From Symbiodinium natans (lineage: Eukaryota; Sar; Dinophyceae; Suessiales; Symbiodiniaceae), in assembly GCA_905221605.1 (NCBI GenBank), contig CAJNDS010002246.1, positions 681,001-745,000 on the forward strand: a stretch of DNA of 64,000 nt, given 5' to 3'. The position numbers were made by a program, and so were the translations under genes. Below, one piece after another: positions 23,855 through 35,400 of the stretch (position 1 is the first letter of the stretch; each line of letters opens with the position of its first letter). The notes under the pieces are model-generated. The model did not search any database, had not been told where the DNA came from, and was given only the letters and a program-made list of their open reading frames with translations.

Positions 23855-26800
23855 TCAGGCAGGTCCCCCAAGCTTCTGTGCAGCACGCCTACATGTCCGT
23901 GGCCCGGCTAGAAGGCTATACGCCGCCACTGCCAAGCATAAGGTTGTCCCTGCAAATGCCAAGCCCGCATGAACGGGGTCGGCGAGGGCACGGTAGCATG
24001 ACGCGAAGTACAGATGTGGTAGTCCAGCGTTCATCACACAGGCACAGTACCCTATGACAACTACGGCACAAAGGGTAGGAGATCTCACCTTCTCCCAACG
24101 CTTCCTCTCCATCCACTGCGCGACTCTCGCGTAGCAGAGGTAACTAGCTGGCGAAATCCACAGCCACCACGCCACAGCGGTGATCAGATAAGAAATGGCC
24201 ATCGCCTGGTTGCCTGCGCCAGCCCGGCACGCGACGGAGTCGGCGAAGCTCCAGGCAATATAGGAGTTGGCCCCAATGAGCCACCGGAACCCTAAAGGGA
24301 ATCCGCGAGTGACCGGACCCAAAAACTCGCCACGCACTTGAGTCCGGACGCTCTCATCAAAGGCCTCTACGGAGCCGAACCACTCCACGATGCATGTTCC
24401 TAGAATTTCTCGGTCGCATGGAATGGGCCGTCCATCTGGAAGGAGGTGATTCACGGAGCAACAGTGGCAAGTGACCCCATGCCACCTGAATGTGCGAAAC
24501 TGCTCCTCAGCAACAAAGACGCTCCGCGAGAAGTCCTCGAACAAACGAGCCACTAGCACGCTCCATGCAATCATGTACAAAACCCTGATCAGGAAGAAAA
24601 GATCACCCGAGGGTAGGCACATCTCCATGGCAAGCAGGAGCACTCCCCCAAGCACCATGACGAACACCTTAGTAAGCTCCTAGCTGGGAATTGGGGGACT
24701 AGGGTCGCTATCTGACTCCTTCAAGAGTAGTTTAGGGGACATCGGGTAATTACCTGGTTCCCCCAAATTCCCTAAACCCTAAACCCCCCTAGACACTAAA
24801 CCCTAAACCCTAAACCCTAAACCCTAAACCCTAAACCCTAAACCCTAAACCCGAAGAGCCAGTGAGGCGCGGCCCACGCAAATGCCGTGGGCTTGACCTC
24901 GATCTGCACCAGCTTGTCATGACGGTGGCTGTGGAGAAAGGCCGCGAGCTCGAATACGCACCATGCCCTGGTAGGGTTGCGGGTGTGTGTATGTGTATGT
25001 GTATGGCGTGACTGCACCCTGCCCCGAAGGTGGGATAACAGCCGGGTAGGGTTGCGGGTGTTGGGTTTAGGGTTTTGGGTAGGGTTTAGGGTTTAGGGTT
25101 TAGGGTTTTGGGTTTTGGGTTTTGGGTTTTGGGTTTAGGGTTTAGGGGTTAGGGTTTAGGGTTTAGGGTTTAGGGTTTAGGGTTTAGGGTTTAGGGTTTA
25201 GGGTTTAGGGTTCTAGTCATTGTTATCAGACTCCTATATCCTTGAATTTGGCAAGTTAGGCACTTTTATGCCCTGATGCCAAGGAACATTTTGAAATTAA
25301 GCGATATTGGAGGGAATAACCCTAAACCCTAAACCCTAAACCTTGAACCCTAAACACCCTAAACACCCTAAACCCTAAGCCCCACAAGCATGCTGCCTGC
25401 CTGGAGAGGTAAGTCTGGTCCCACACTACCACGAGCTTCCGGGAGTTTTTCAGGAAGGCGCCCAGCTGCGTGAGGGCTTGGGCTTTCAGGACGGCATCAC
25501 CTGGTGGACTCTCTAAACTAGGGTCCCTTTTGGGGCTACTATTCTAGGGCGGCCCCCATCATTTAGGGTACCCAAAACGGGACCACTGATCTTGAGAAAT
25601 GGACGCCTTGGTGAATCATTAAGGCGATTTAGGGCTAGTTAAGCCTAATCAATGGAACCCATGACCTTGGTGAATGCACACCTGATCCAAGAACCCTAAA
25701 CCCTAAACCCTAAACCCTAAATCCTACACCCTAAACCCTAAACCCTAAACCCTAAACCCAAAAAAGGGACCATACTTTTGAATAAATGGGACACCTTGGT
25801 GAATGCACACCTGATCCAGGAACACCGGGTCTCCAGATCGCCAAAAAAAGAGCGTCAGGGAGGACACGACCAAGCCACTCAGGAGGCACCAGGGGCTGAT
25901 CTTGATCCTAGGCTACTAACTGAAAAAATAAGAATATTCTATCTTGCTAAGGGCAAAATAGGGATTATCAATATTTGCTATTCTTTTGAGGGACCTAATT
26001 CAAAAATAAGAATATTCTATCTTGCTAAGGGCAAAATAGGGATTATCGATACTTGCTACTCTTTCTGGTAATATAGGGATGATCAATATTGGCTATTCTT
26101 TCTGGTAATATAGGGATTATCAATACTTGCTATGCTTTCTGGTAATGTAGGGATGATCATTACTTGTTATTCGTTTGAGGGACCAGGGGCTGGTCTCTTG
26201 GTCCTTTGTGTCGGTTTTTTCAACACAGTCCCCCCCCCCCCCAAAAAAAACAAAAGGTTAATAACTAGGGGGGTACCCTTACTAGGGGGTCCATATTTCG
26301 AAACAATTAAGGGAAGTTAAAAATGATCCCAAATCGATACGTCTTGATTTTTAGGCTGCCAGCTGCTTAAGAACCCCCGAAACAAAATAGAAATGTTCTT
26401 CCTTACGAAGGGTGATATAGGGATTGTTGTTTTTTTCATTCTGTTGGGGTTCTTTAAGCAAATAGTCGTGGGTGTCGATTTCAACAGTCCCCAAAATTGT
26501 CTATGTATGGGGCTCCATATTCTGAACAGCTAAGGGAAATACAAAAATTTGTCCCAAAAATCGATACCTGGGATCTCGCCTTGTGGACTGATCCGGGGCA
26601 TCTTGTACCAACCAGGCAGGAGGTCCTCATACCTACACTGAACTTGGAACCCTAGCAAGAATTAACTTTTTTTGCTGTTTCTTCGGAAGTATAGTACCCA
26701 AAAATAAGGAAAAATATTTCCAGTTTCTTAGGAACTATAACGCCCAAAAGTAAAAAAACCCAAGTGCCCCCTAAGATACGTCAAGAAGGCCACAAGAAAG

Positions 26801-27607
26801 GCGGTGAGGAGGCCCAGGGCGACGGCCGCGCAGCCATTCTTCAGCCTAGGCTTTGGAGTAGACCCTGAAAAAAAAAGTATATACTTTTTAGGTATAAGTA
26901 GCTATAAGAGGAAACCAGAACCCAAAAAAGTATTATAAAGTATAGTACTCCAAGACCTAGCAGCATGAGCAGCAGGAAAATCTTCGAAGGGACCCGCCCA
27001 TGCCAGCTGTGCGACCAAAACTCCTTGATTCTGCTCACCTTGTGGCCTCAGTTGCCGAGTTTCCTAAGCCCCCCAGAAAAAGTCTACACTTTCAGTTCTA
27101 TACGGGATTTAGAGTACCCCAAAAAGGTGTAAAGTGCACTTCTTCAGCTACCTAGGTGGCTAAGCGCGAACATTTCAGCCAGGGCAGCCTCGGTCTTGTT
27201 CTGGGCCTCCGAGCGTCGGAGCATTTTGCCCAGCTGCCTGAGCGCCACCCACGCCGGGACGGCGCGGAGCAAGTTTTCGTTGTAGAGCTCCATGCCAACA
27301 ACAACCTAAGTTGTGCTTTAAGCCCCTTGAAAATTACTTATAAATAGGTTCCCCTTCTAGGGAAAGAAGGGAAACTAAAAATTGTCCCAAAGCACGGCCC
27401 AGCAGCACCTATAAGATTTGCCAGTCCTGGCTGTTCTGCTGGGCCCGTGCCCTCGCTGGACAGGTCCGACGCCTGGCTGAGGGTGATCATGACTGCCTCC
27501 TCCTGTTCGGGGACTGCCTCGCCTTCCTCTCGGACTGCCTCATGCTCTTCTGGGGCTGCTCTGTGCTCTTCTGGGACTGTGTCGTCAAGGGCAGCGCTTG
27601 ATGTCAT
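23855..27607 (-). CDS. Multipass membrane protein with SHSWHG / FLDQVCIHQ / WCVFE motifs, 8 exons
   Basis: Exons on the minus strand: 27407-27607, 27152-27305, 26949-27046, 26768-26838, 25795-25907, 25401-25500, about 24871-24967 and 23855-24679; together 553 codons in one frame. The start is the ATG at 27607 and the stop is TGA. The N-terminus is Glu-rich. Then come ELYNENLLRAVPAWVAL, FWSHSWHG, membrane segments in exons 3-5, FFWRSGDPVFLDQVCIHQ, LGAFLKNSRKLVVVWD, YLSR|AWCVFELAAFLHS, and in exon 8 at least four more hydrophobic segments plus CHCCSVNH and CDREIL. I know this motif set from a large dinoflagellate membrane-protein family of unknown function. The order SHSW, FLD..CI.Q, SR.WC.FE recalls TIR/HET-like domains, but that is inference. 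Introns use GT or GC donors. Introns 5, 6 and 7 carry telomere-type arrays. The exon 7 donor is the least certain edge. Confidence 0.8.
24775..24852. repeat. CCCTAAA array in intron 7 of the membrane-protein gene
   Basis: About 10 units, next to the exon 7 edge. In the gene's sense the array reads GGGTTTAGGG. Confidence 0.95.
25066..25214. repeat. TTTAGGG array in intron 6 of the membrane-protein gene
   Basis: About 19 units with TTTTGGG variants. The same intron also has a CCCTAAA block at 25318-25378, i.e. both orientations in one intron. Confidence 0.95.
25921..26158. repeat. AT-rich tandem repeat in intron 4 of the membrane-protein gene
   Basis: Two copies of a longer unit (AAGAATATTCTATCTTGCTA ... 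ATAGGGATTATC ... GCTATTCTTT) followed by shorter TGGTAATATAGGGATGATCA-type copies. Confidence 0.85.
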
Positions 27608-27774
27608 CAGGGCCGGGCAGAAGTTCACTGGATGAGCGTCAGAACGGCTGCATGTTTAGACCAGCTTCTGCCTGAGGAAACCGTGAAAGGTTGATGCCAC
27701 GGACAGCTCACCATGACCCTCCTAACCCTAAACCCTAAACCCTAAACCCTAAACCCGGCATGAGGCACTTGCAC

Positions 27775-27925
27775 TCACACAATCCCCAGGACTTCCGCCA
27801 AGACCTTTGGAGACTCCTTCAAACTTAGCCCGAAACCCCCCAATCTCGTGTAAGCTCTAAACCAAAAGGCGACCAGGGAACAGTTCCCAGCTCTTTGCCA
27901 CGGAGCGGACCTTGCACGAGTCGGG
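27775..27925 (-). CDS. Candidate exons between genes
   Basis: Minus strand frames KVRSVAKSWELFPGRLL and LKESPKVLAEVLGI, the second followed by a GTGAGT donor. They could be 5' exons of a neighbour. Low support. Confidence 0.25.
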
Positions 27926-28788
27926 TTAAGGGAGTAGGGTTTAGGGTTTAGGGTGGAAGGGTTTAGGGCTGGGAGTTTAAGACCCCGGGGTCTAGGTTGA
28001 GGGTTGAAGATTCGTAGAAACCGCAAAGCACGCCCCGAGGGCTTAGGGCTTAGGGTTTAGGGTTGAGGGTTCTTGATGCCTTCAGAGTAAAGGCTCGGTT
28101 GAGGGAGTCTAGGGTGCACACGTTTGGTAATGTAGGGGCCTGAGAAATTAGAATAGGGTTTAGGGTTTAGGGTTGTGGGTTTTGGGTTTGGGGTTTTGGG
28201 TTTTGGGGGGTATGGCGTATGACATAGTGACTTAGTACAGTTCTGGCGGGACCATAGGGGAAGAACATTAGTACTTATTTCGACCCCAAAGTACGATGTC
28301 ATCCTTGTTGTAACACCCCCGAGAACAGGCCAGGTTAACCAGGAGCCTAGGATTGAAAAGGGTGGCCTTTTGTTGTTTAAAGAGGTTTATAACGGGACAG
28401 AAAATGTGTATAGGCCACTACTGGGCATCCTAGTAGGATGGTGTAGGGTGTAAGGGGTTAAGGTTTAGGGGCTTCGAGGCTCCGTTTTGGGGCCTCTTCT
28501 CAATAGAACAAACTAGCTAGAACGGTCTGGTATGCACTAAACCCTAGACCCCAGAACCTACACCCTAAACCCGAAAAGCAAACCTCGCAGCTGCAAGGGA
28601 CTTCTGCACCTCTGCACCCTGAAAGATAAATCCTACACCCTAGAAACCCTTGTGTAGGGGCCTGCAAAATTAGAAGAGGGTTTTGGGGGATATTATAGTA
28701 ATCTTATAAAGGGACTCAAACGGAATATAATTAGCAATTGTTCCTACCCCTAAACCCCGAAGCCTGCACTGGCTTCCCTGGCCTCTAC

Positions 28789-28844
28789 CTTTTCGCCAGG
28801 TGCATGCGCGCCTGTCGAGATGGCGACAAGTTGTCCCAGGAGAA
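28789..28844 (-). CDS. Candidate exon with good splice sites
   Basis: Minus strand after CCTAG reads FSWDNLSPSRQARMHLAK and ends AAAAG|GTAGAG. Gene unknown; it lies between the PepD-like and membrane-protein genes. Confidence 0.35.
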
Positions 28845-29156
28845 CTAGGCCCCACAAACCCTTAACCGTCAAACTTTTGGATGATATAGAGCCCCGCCCC
28901 CTCACCCACCCCACCCCACCCCCTCCCCCACCCCACAAAAACACAAACAGCTTGAATGCTGTACTTTTTTAGCTTCTTCTCGATCTGAAGAAAAAACTAG
29001 AAAACCTAACGCCTGAAGCCCAAGGCCCCAAAGCCGAAAACCCCCAGAACCCTAGAACCGAAAACCCCCAGAGCCCTAAAACCGAAAACCCTGAACCTGC
29101 ACCTGCAGCCCTGCGCCCGAAACCTATCATCTCAGACGGAGCCATCCATTTGGGGT

Positions 29157-29338
29157 ATAGGGTTTAGGGTTTAGGGTTTAGGGTTTAGGGTTTAGGGTTT
29201 AGGGTTTAGGGTTTAGGGTTTAGGGTTTAGGGTTTAGGGTTTAGGGTTTAGGGTTTAGGGTTGAGCGTTTGGGGTTTAAGGTTTAGGGTTTAGGGTTCAG
29301 GGTTCAGGGTTTAGGGTTTCGGGTGTCGGGTTTAGGGT
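29157..29338. repeat. TTTAGGG array next to the PepD-like stop
   Basis: About 24 units with drift. Confidence 0.95.
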
Positions 29339-29404
29339 TTAGGGCGCCAGTCGGAAACCAGAAGCCCCCAAAAAAGCCAAGCATGCTTGCCGCCCGACCT
29401 CGAA
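29339..29404 (-). CDS. pepD: PepD-like terminal exon
   Basis: A C-terminal helix, FEVGRQACLAFLGAS, ending in a TAA made by a CCCTAA junction with the adjacent array. It corresponds to the last helix of PepD (VxxFWxFLxALL). The match is weaker than for other exons. Confidence 0.55.
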   Translation of the reverse strand, partial: FEVGRQACLAFLGASGFRLAP

Positions 29405-32400
29405 CTCTAACCTCGGAACCGTAAACTAGACCCAAGAGAAAACTAGGAATAAAAAGGGTTGAGGGTTAAGGGAACCTAGACACAAAAAAAGGGACTAAGA
29501 CCTACTCTAGGTCCTCAGAGCCTGACACCTCGAACTCCCGAAACTAAAGCCCCTCCACCCTAAACCCTAAACCCTAAAACCTCATGAGTTCCCCTACCCC
29601 CCCCCCCCATACACCCTCCCTGGGTTCCCCCTAGGTTCCCCCTTAAATAACCTTAGCTAGGCGTAGCTGGTCCCTAAATAGCCTTGATTATGGCGGGGAG
29701 CCTGGGGGGAGGAGGGGGGGGGGTAGTATAGAGAGGGTAGGAAGGGAACCCATGATATAAAAGCCTAAACCTTCCACCCCCCATGCCTTTCTCAGAATTC
29801 TGGTGCGTGGGTGTGCAGGAATGTCGATCGTACACGAACTTGGGGTTAGGGTAAACCCTCAACCCCAAACCCTGAACCCTAAATTCCACACCCTAAACCC
29901 TAAACCCTAAACCCCAAACCCCAAACCCCAAACCCCGAACCCAAACCACACAGAACTGGGAGTGCGGCCTTGGACATCTGGACCAAATGAGATCATGTCG
30001 ATTCCACGCAGCTTCTCCTTGGCGTCCTAAACACTAAACCCTAAACCCTAAACCCTAAACCCTAAGCCCTAAACCCTAAACCCTATTCCCTAAACCCTAA
30101 ACCCTAAACCCTAAACCCTAAACCCTAAACCCTAAACCCTAAACCCTAAACCCTAACCTCAAGCCAGGGTCCCCCTACACACCACGATCCCTTAAGGTAC
30201 AGGGCTTTCGTAGGGTGATCCGTCCTAGTCCTCCTGACGCACCCTAGTAGGTCCCCCAAACCTCCCTACTAGTATCCCTGAAATGGCTCTTTTCTCAGAA
30301 CCTAAACCCTAAGCCCTAAACCCTAAGCCCTGTTCCAGTGGGAGTTCCATTGAACTGGAAAGGAGAATTCAAGTCACGAGTGGAAGGCTTGAGGGTTTCG
30401 TCCTTCGAGGGAAGGTTTTGTGTTTCAAGTGTGTGCATAAACCCTAAACCCTACACCCTAAACCCGAAACCCCAAACCCCAAACCCCAAACCCCAAACTC
30501 TGGGTGTGGCATTCGGTCGGCCGAACGCCGTACTGACCCTACTTGGAGGTTCATAGTACTTATTAACCTATTATAACTGTACTTATAACCCACTTCTAAG
30601 CCCCTTAAGTGCCCTAATATGATCATAAGTACAGTTATGAGTACAGTTATAACCCTAAACCTTAAACCCCAAACCCCAAACCCCAAACCCTAAACCCTAA
30701 ACCCTAAACCCTAAACCCAATAAGTACAGTTGTGAGTACAGTTATAAGTACAGTTATGATTGACCCTAAGCCTGGGCGCTGCAAAGACGCCGCACTCGAG
30801 CCCAGCGTGGATGGCAGCCACCTTCTCAACCTAAACCCTTGACCCTAAACCCTAAACCCTAAACCCTAAATCCCAAACCCTAAACCCTAAACTAAACCCT
30901 GAACCCTACCACCCTGCCGTTTGAGCCCTCTTGGGTAGGGTCCTCTTGGGGCCTCTCAGGATTTAGGGCTTTCAGTTGTAGGGAATTCTGGGTCCCAATT
31001 GCCTTCTATTTTGGGTTTTAGGCACCTAACTACCATATTTCGGGAAATTTCGGGAGTTATACCCTGCAACTAGGCAGCACTTGACAGTTGAAAGTTCATA
31101 GGTATGTGTTAACCCTAAACCCTAAAAACCCTAAACCCTGTCTTTGCTGTACCCGCAATTAACGCGCACACCTGCCCATGAGCCTTCCAGTAGACCACAA
31201 AAAAAACACTATAGTTTAGGGGTTTAGGGTTTAGGGTTTAGGCAGCCCAATGGGGGACCTGCAATCGCTCGGGGGGGGCCCTTGCAGGTCAAGTTTACCG
31301 GCTTTCTAGCGGTTAGGCTTAAGGGTATAGGGTTTCGGGCCACTGTTAGAGGGATCCCCAAAAAAGTTGAGTTTCCTAGGCGTCGTAAGTGATAAGAAGA
31401 CTGACTTGTTGTGGCGTGCCTTTTGAAGTCAATTGCCTGCCTCCCAAGTGGGGGCTCGAAAGAGGACGGAATCGTTCCCACCCATCAAAAGGGAGGGGAG
31501 CGAGGGGGGTTACATTTAAAGCAAATCTCATATTGCTTGGCTTGTTGGGGTCTCCAAGTAGGAAGATTCTAGAGTTGGGGGCTTAAGATAGCTCCATCCT
31601 ACGACTCCTATAACCACTCACGCAGAATGCAGGCTTAGAAGGTAGGCTTAGAATTTGGGATAAGGGGGTTTACCCTAAATAGTAGGATCCCCCGTATAAT
31701 GGGGATCCCAATAAGGTACCCCTATTCTCGTAAACCCCCATAAGGCAATGACCTGACAATTGCCCTCACACGCCTCGGCTTCCCTGCCTTCCAGCTGCAG
31801 AAACACCTCCTGGCGGCAACTCCACGTAGAAGGCTTGCCCTGAATGAACCCTAAACCCTAAGCCCTGAGCCCCAAGCCCCAAGCCCTAGGCCCTAAGCCC
31901 TAAACCCTAAACCCTAAACCCTAAACCCTAAACCCTGAACCCTGAACCCTAAACCCTAAACCCTCTAGGGTTCAGGGTTTAGGGCTTCCTAAACCCTAAG
32001 CCCTAAGCCCTAAGCCCGAAGCCCTAAGCCTCAAGCCCTAAACCCTAAACCCTCAACCCTAAGCCCTAAACCTAAACCCTAAACCCTAGGGTTCAGGGTT
32101 TAGGTTGTCAAGTCTGGGATTCATTTTGGCAAGGATAGCTTCGAAGGACCCCTGCAATGTCCTCATGAAAGCAATAAACCCTAAACCCTAACCCTAAACC
32201 CTAAACCCTAAACCCTAAACCCTAAACCCTAAACCCTAGGCCCTAGGCCCTAAACCCTGCCCGACTCCTGTGCCTAAACCGGCAAAGAAGACCATCTGCA
32301 AAAGCAAACACATGTGCTTGCTGACCCGCTAAGGCTTAGTTTCAAACTATCACCTCTAGGGGAATTAGGATTGAGGGTCTATGTGCTTGATGCGTCCGGA

Positions 32401-35400
32401 GCGTCCACCTCAGCAAGTGACAGGACTAGAAAACATCACTGTCAACCTACCAATTCTTCGACATAGGCTCGCCATCGAACACGATTTTTTAACTGCGATA
32501 TCACGCACACACAAATACACAAGGACTTGCGCTGTTGCACGCTTTCTGGCTATGCGTAATACCGGTCAATCATGCAAGCTCCGGGCTTAGGAAGAAAGCG
32601 GTTCTACACATAACAATCATGGAAAACTTGTATGCGTAAAACCCCAAACACTGGGGTTAGTATCCTGAAGCCATTATCAGGGAACCGAAACCCTAAAAGG
32701 GGAATAAGGGCCCGTGCTGGGTCCTAGTTTACGGCTTGTTTGGAACCAAGATGTAACGCCTTCAAAGAGCTCGAGCTAGTTTAGACTAGAGCGACCTGAG
32801 CAAACCCCCCCAGACCCTAAAACCTCAACGACGCAGAAGTCGCTGGCTGGACCACCCCTCCCCGCTTCGAGAGCTGCAATAGAAGAGAAGGGTTTGGGGT
32901 TTAGGGTTTAGGGTTTTAGTGTAAAGAAAAGGTTATGTGCCCACCCCACATGTGACCTACCGCCAGGAAGGCGACGATAGGGACACATGGGACGCGCCGG
33001 CCTTCAGGGCTGCCGGCACAGTTCTGCTCACATTTAGGGTTTAGGGCTTAGGGCTTAGGGCTTAGGGCTTAGGGCTTAGGGCTTAGGGCTTAGGGCTTAG
33101 GGCTTAAGGCTTAGGGCTTAGGGCTTAGGGCTTAGGGCTAGGGTTTAGGGTTTAGGGTTGAGGGTTGAGGGTTGAGGGTTTAGGGTTTAGGGTTCCTTGG
33201 CCGCGCAAGAAAGGTCTGTAGATCACTGTTGGCGATGCCATGCGATGCCAGTGAAGGGCTTGTGCCGGCGGCGTCTGCATCACGGCCCGTTGCTCGAAGA
33301 ATCGATATCAGGTTTCCAGACCCTAAACCCTAAACCCGGGTAACCCTAAACCCTAGACCCCAAGCTCTAAACCCTATAGGCCCTAACAAAAGAACACCCA
33401 CCCGGTGCCTTCGACAGCTCCAAGAGTCGGGACTTGGCGTTGGGGGCCCAACCTGGCTGCGCGGTTCGGGTTTAGGGTTGAGGGTTTAGGGTTTAGGGTT
33501 TAGGGGTTAGGGTTTAGGGTTAGGGTTTAGGGGTTGGGGTTTAGGGTTTAGGGTTTAGGGTAGGGTTGGGGGTTTAGGGTGCTGGGGAGTCTGGGGGGGG
33601 GAGATGGGGGGGATTAGGAGTTTAGGAGTTGGGGTTCAGAAGGGTGTGGGGCGGGGTTTGGGGATTCGGCTTTAAGGGTTTAGGAGTTCAGAGTTTGGGG
33701 TTTAGGAGTCTGGGGTTTGGGATTCAGAGGGGTGTGGGGTTTAGGGGTTTTAAGGGTTTAGGGTTTCGGGGTTTCAAGGGTTTGAGGGGTTTAGGGGTTC
33801 AGTGGCTTAGGGGTTCAGGAGTTTAGGGGCTTAGGGTTTAGCGTTTAAGGGCTTTGGGGAATTTAGGGGTTTGGCAGGGGTTTAAAAGCCCTCCCCTACC
33901 AGGCCACCCCTCCGCAACCCTAGCAAACGCTGTGAAAAAACCCATAAACCCCATAAAACCCTCTGAAAACCCCATAAACCCGATGAAAACACTATGATAC
34001 CCCTATGAAGAAATAAAAGACCTAAACCCTAAACACTCGCTGCTCAAGAGCCCGGAGATGTCCCCAGCTTCACCCCTAACGCTAAACCCTAAACCCTAAA
34101 CCGTAAACCCTAAACCCTAAACCCTAATCCCCTACCCTGTTTGTTGCCTTAAACCCTTGCCTGGGAGTTGCACTCCGTAGCTCGCTTGAAAGCCGGTTGC
34201 GGCCGCGAGGTCCTCCGGTGTTTAGGGATTGGGGGTTAGGGTTTGGGGTTTAGGGTTTAGGTTTGGGGTTTGGGGTTTAGGGCTTAGGGTTTAGGGCTTA
34301 GGGTTTAGGGCTTAGGGCTTAGGGCGATCGGATTGATAACTTAGGGCTAAGGGTGCAGGCTAAGGTTTACGGTTCAGGTTGCAGGCTTTGGGGGTTGGGA
34401 TGTTCCCCAGGTGCTCCTTCACCGTGCGTCGGAAAGCATCGAGCTCGGCATCGACCGCGGAACGCGCGAAGTGGGTGACGTTGACCACACTGGCACCGAT
34501 ACCTCTGGCTGTACATATAGCTGCACTTATGACCACATTAGGGCACTTAAGGGGCTCATAAGTGGGTTAGAAGTACAGTTATAATTGGTTAATTAGTGCC
34601 ACGATCCTCCAAGCACTGGCACCGATACCTCTGGCTCTGCTTGGCGACTGCCAGGGCTTTTAGGTGGAAGGCTTAGGTTGACTTGCTTCTCCAATGCCAA
34701 GGGAAAAAAGGAGAAACAAAAAAGGGGTTAAACTTCTTCCCTTCTTACCAAGTGAGAAAAACCCAAAAAGTTTAAAGCCCATGTATCGGCTAAGAAAGCT
34801 GTAAGCTGACGGGCTTCCTAGCACCCCTGAGCGTACCTACATGCTCGCGCCACATGCTGTCCATGATAGGGGTTACTGTAACCATCGCGCCCATGAACCT
34901 CCTGGCGTATAGCTGCACATGAGCCATCAAGTGGCATTTGTTTTGCGGGTTAAGCTGACATGGGAAATGAAAAACCTTCGCAAAGATTGGGGAGGTGCTG
35001 CATTCTCGGGGTCATGGAGGGCTTGAAGTCCCAGAAAACGCCCTTACACGCTACTAAACACCCACCCTGCAACCCAAAACCCTGAACCAGAAGCCTTGCA
35101 ACCCTAAACCCTAAACCCTAAACCCGAAACCCGAAACCCTAAACCCTAAACCCCAAGCGCCCTCTCATCCCAGGCGCTCACGCTGGCCACGTTGTTGGAG
35201 GTCTCGACGAGCCCTGGCACCTCCGAGGAGTACCTTCCCAGATCCCTGCTCACCCTAAACCCTAAACCCTAAACCCTAAACCCTAAACCCCCTAAACCCC
35301 AAGGTTTAGGGCGTAGGGCTTTAGGAATCTAGAGATTAGGTTGGCCTTTGAACCACTTTGAACAATATTAATACATGGGTCCTTTGTTAAAGCCAAGTAA

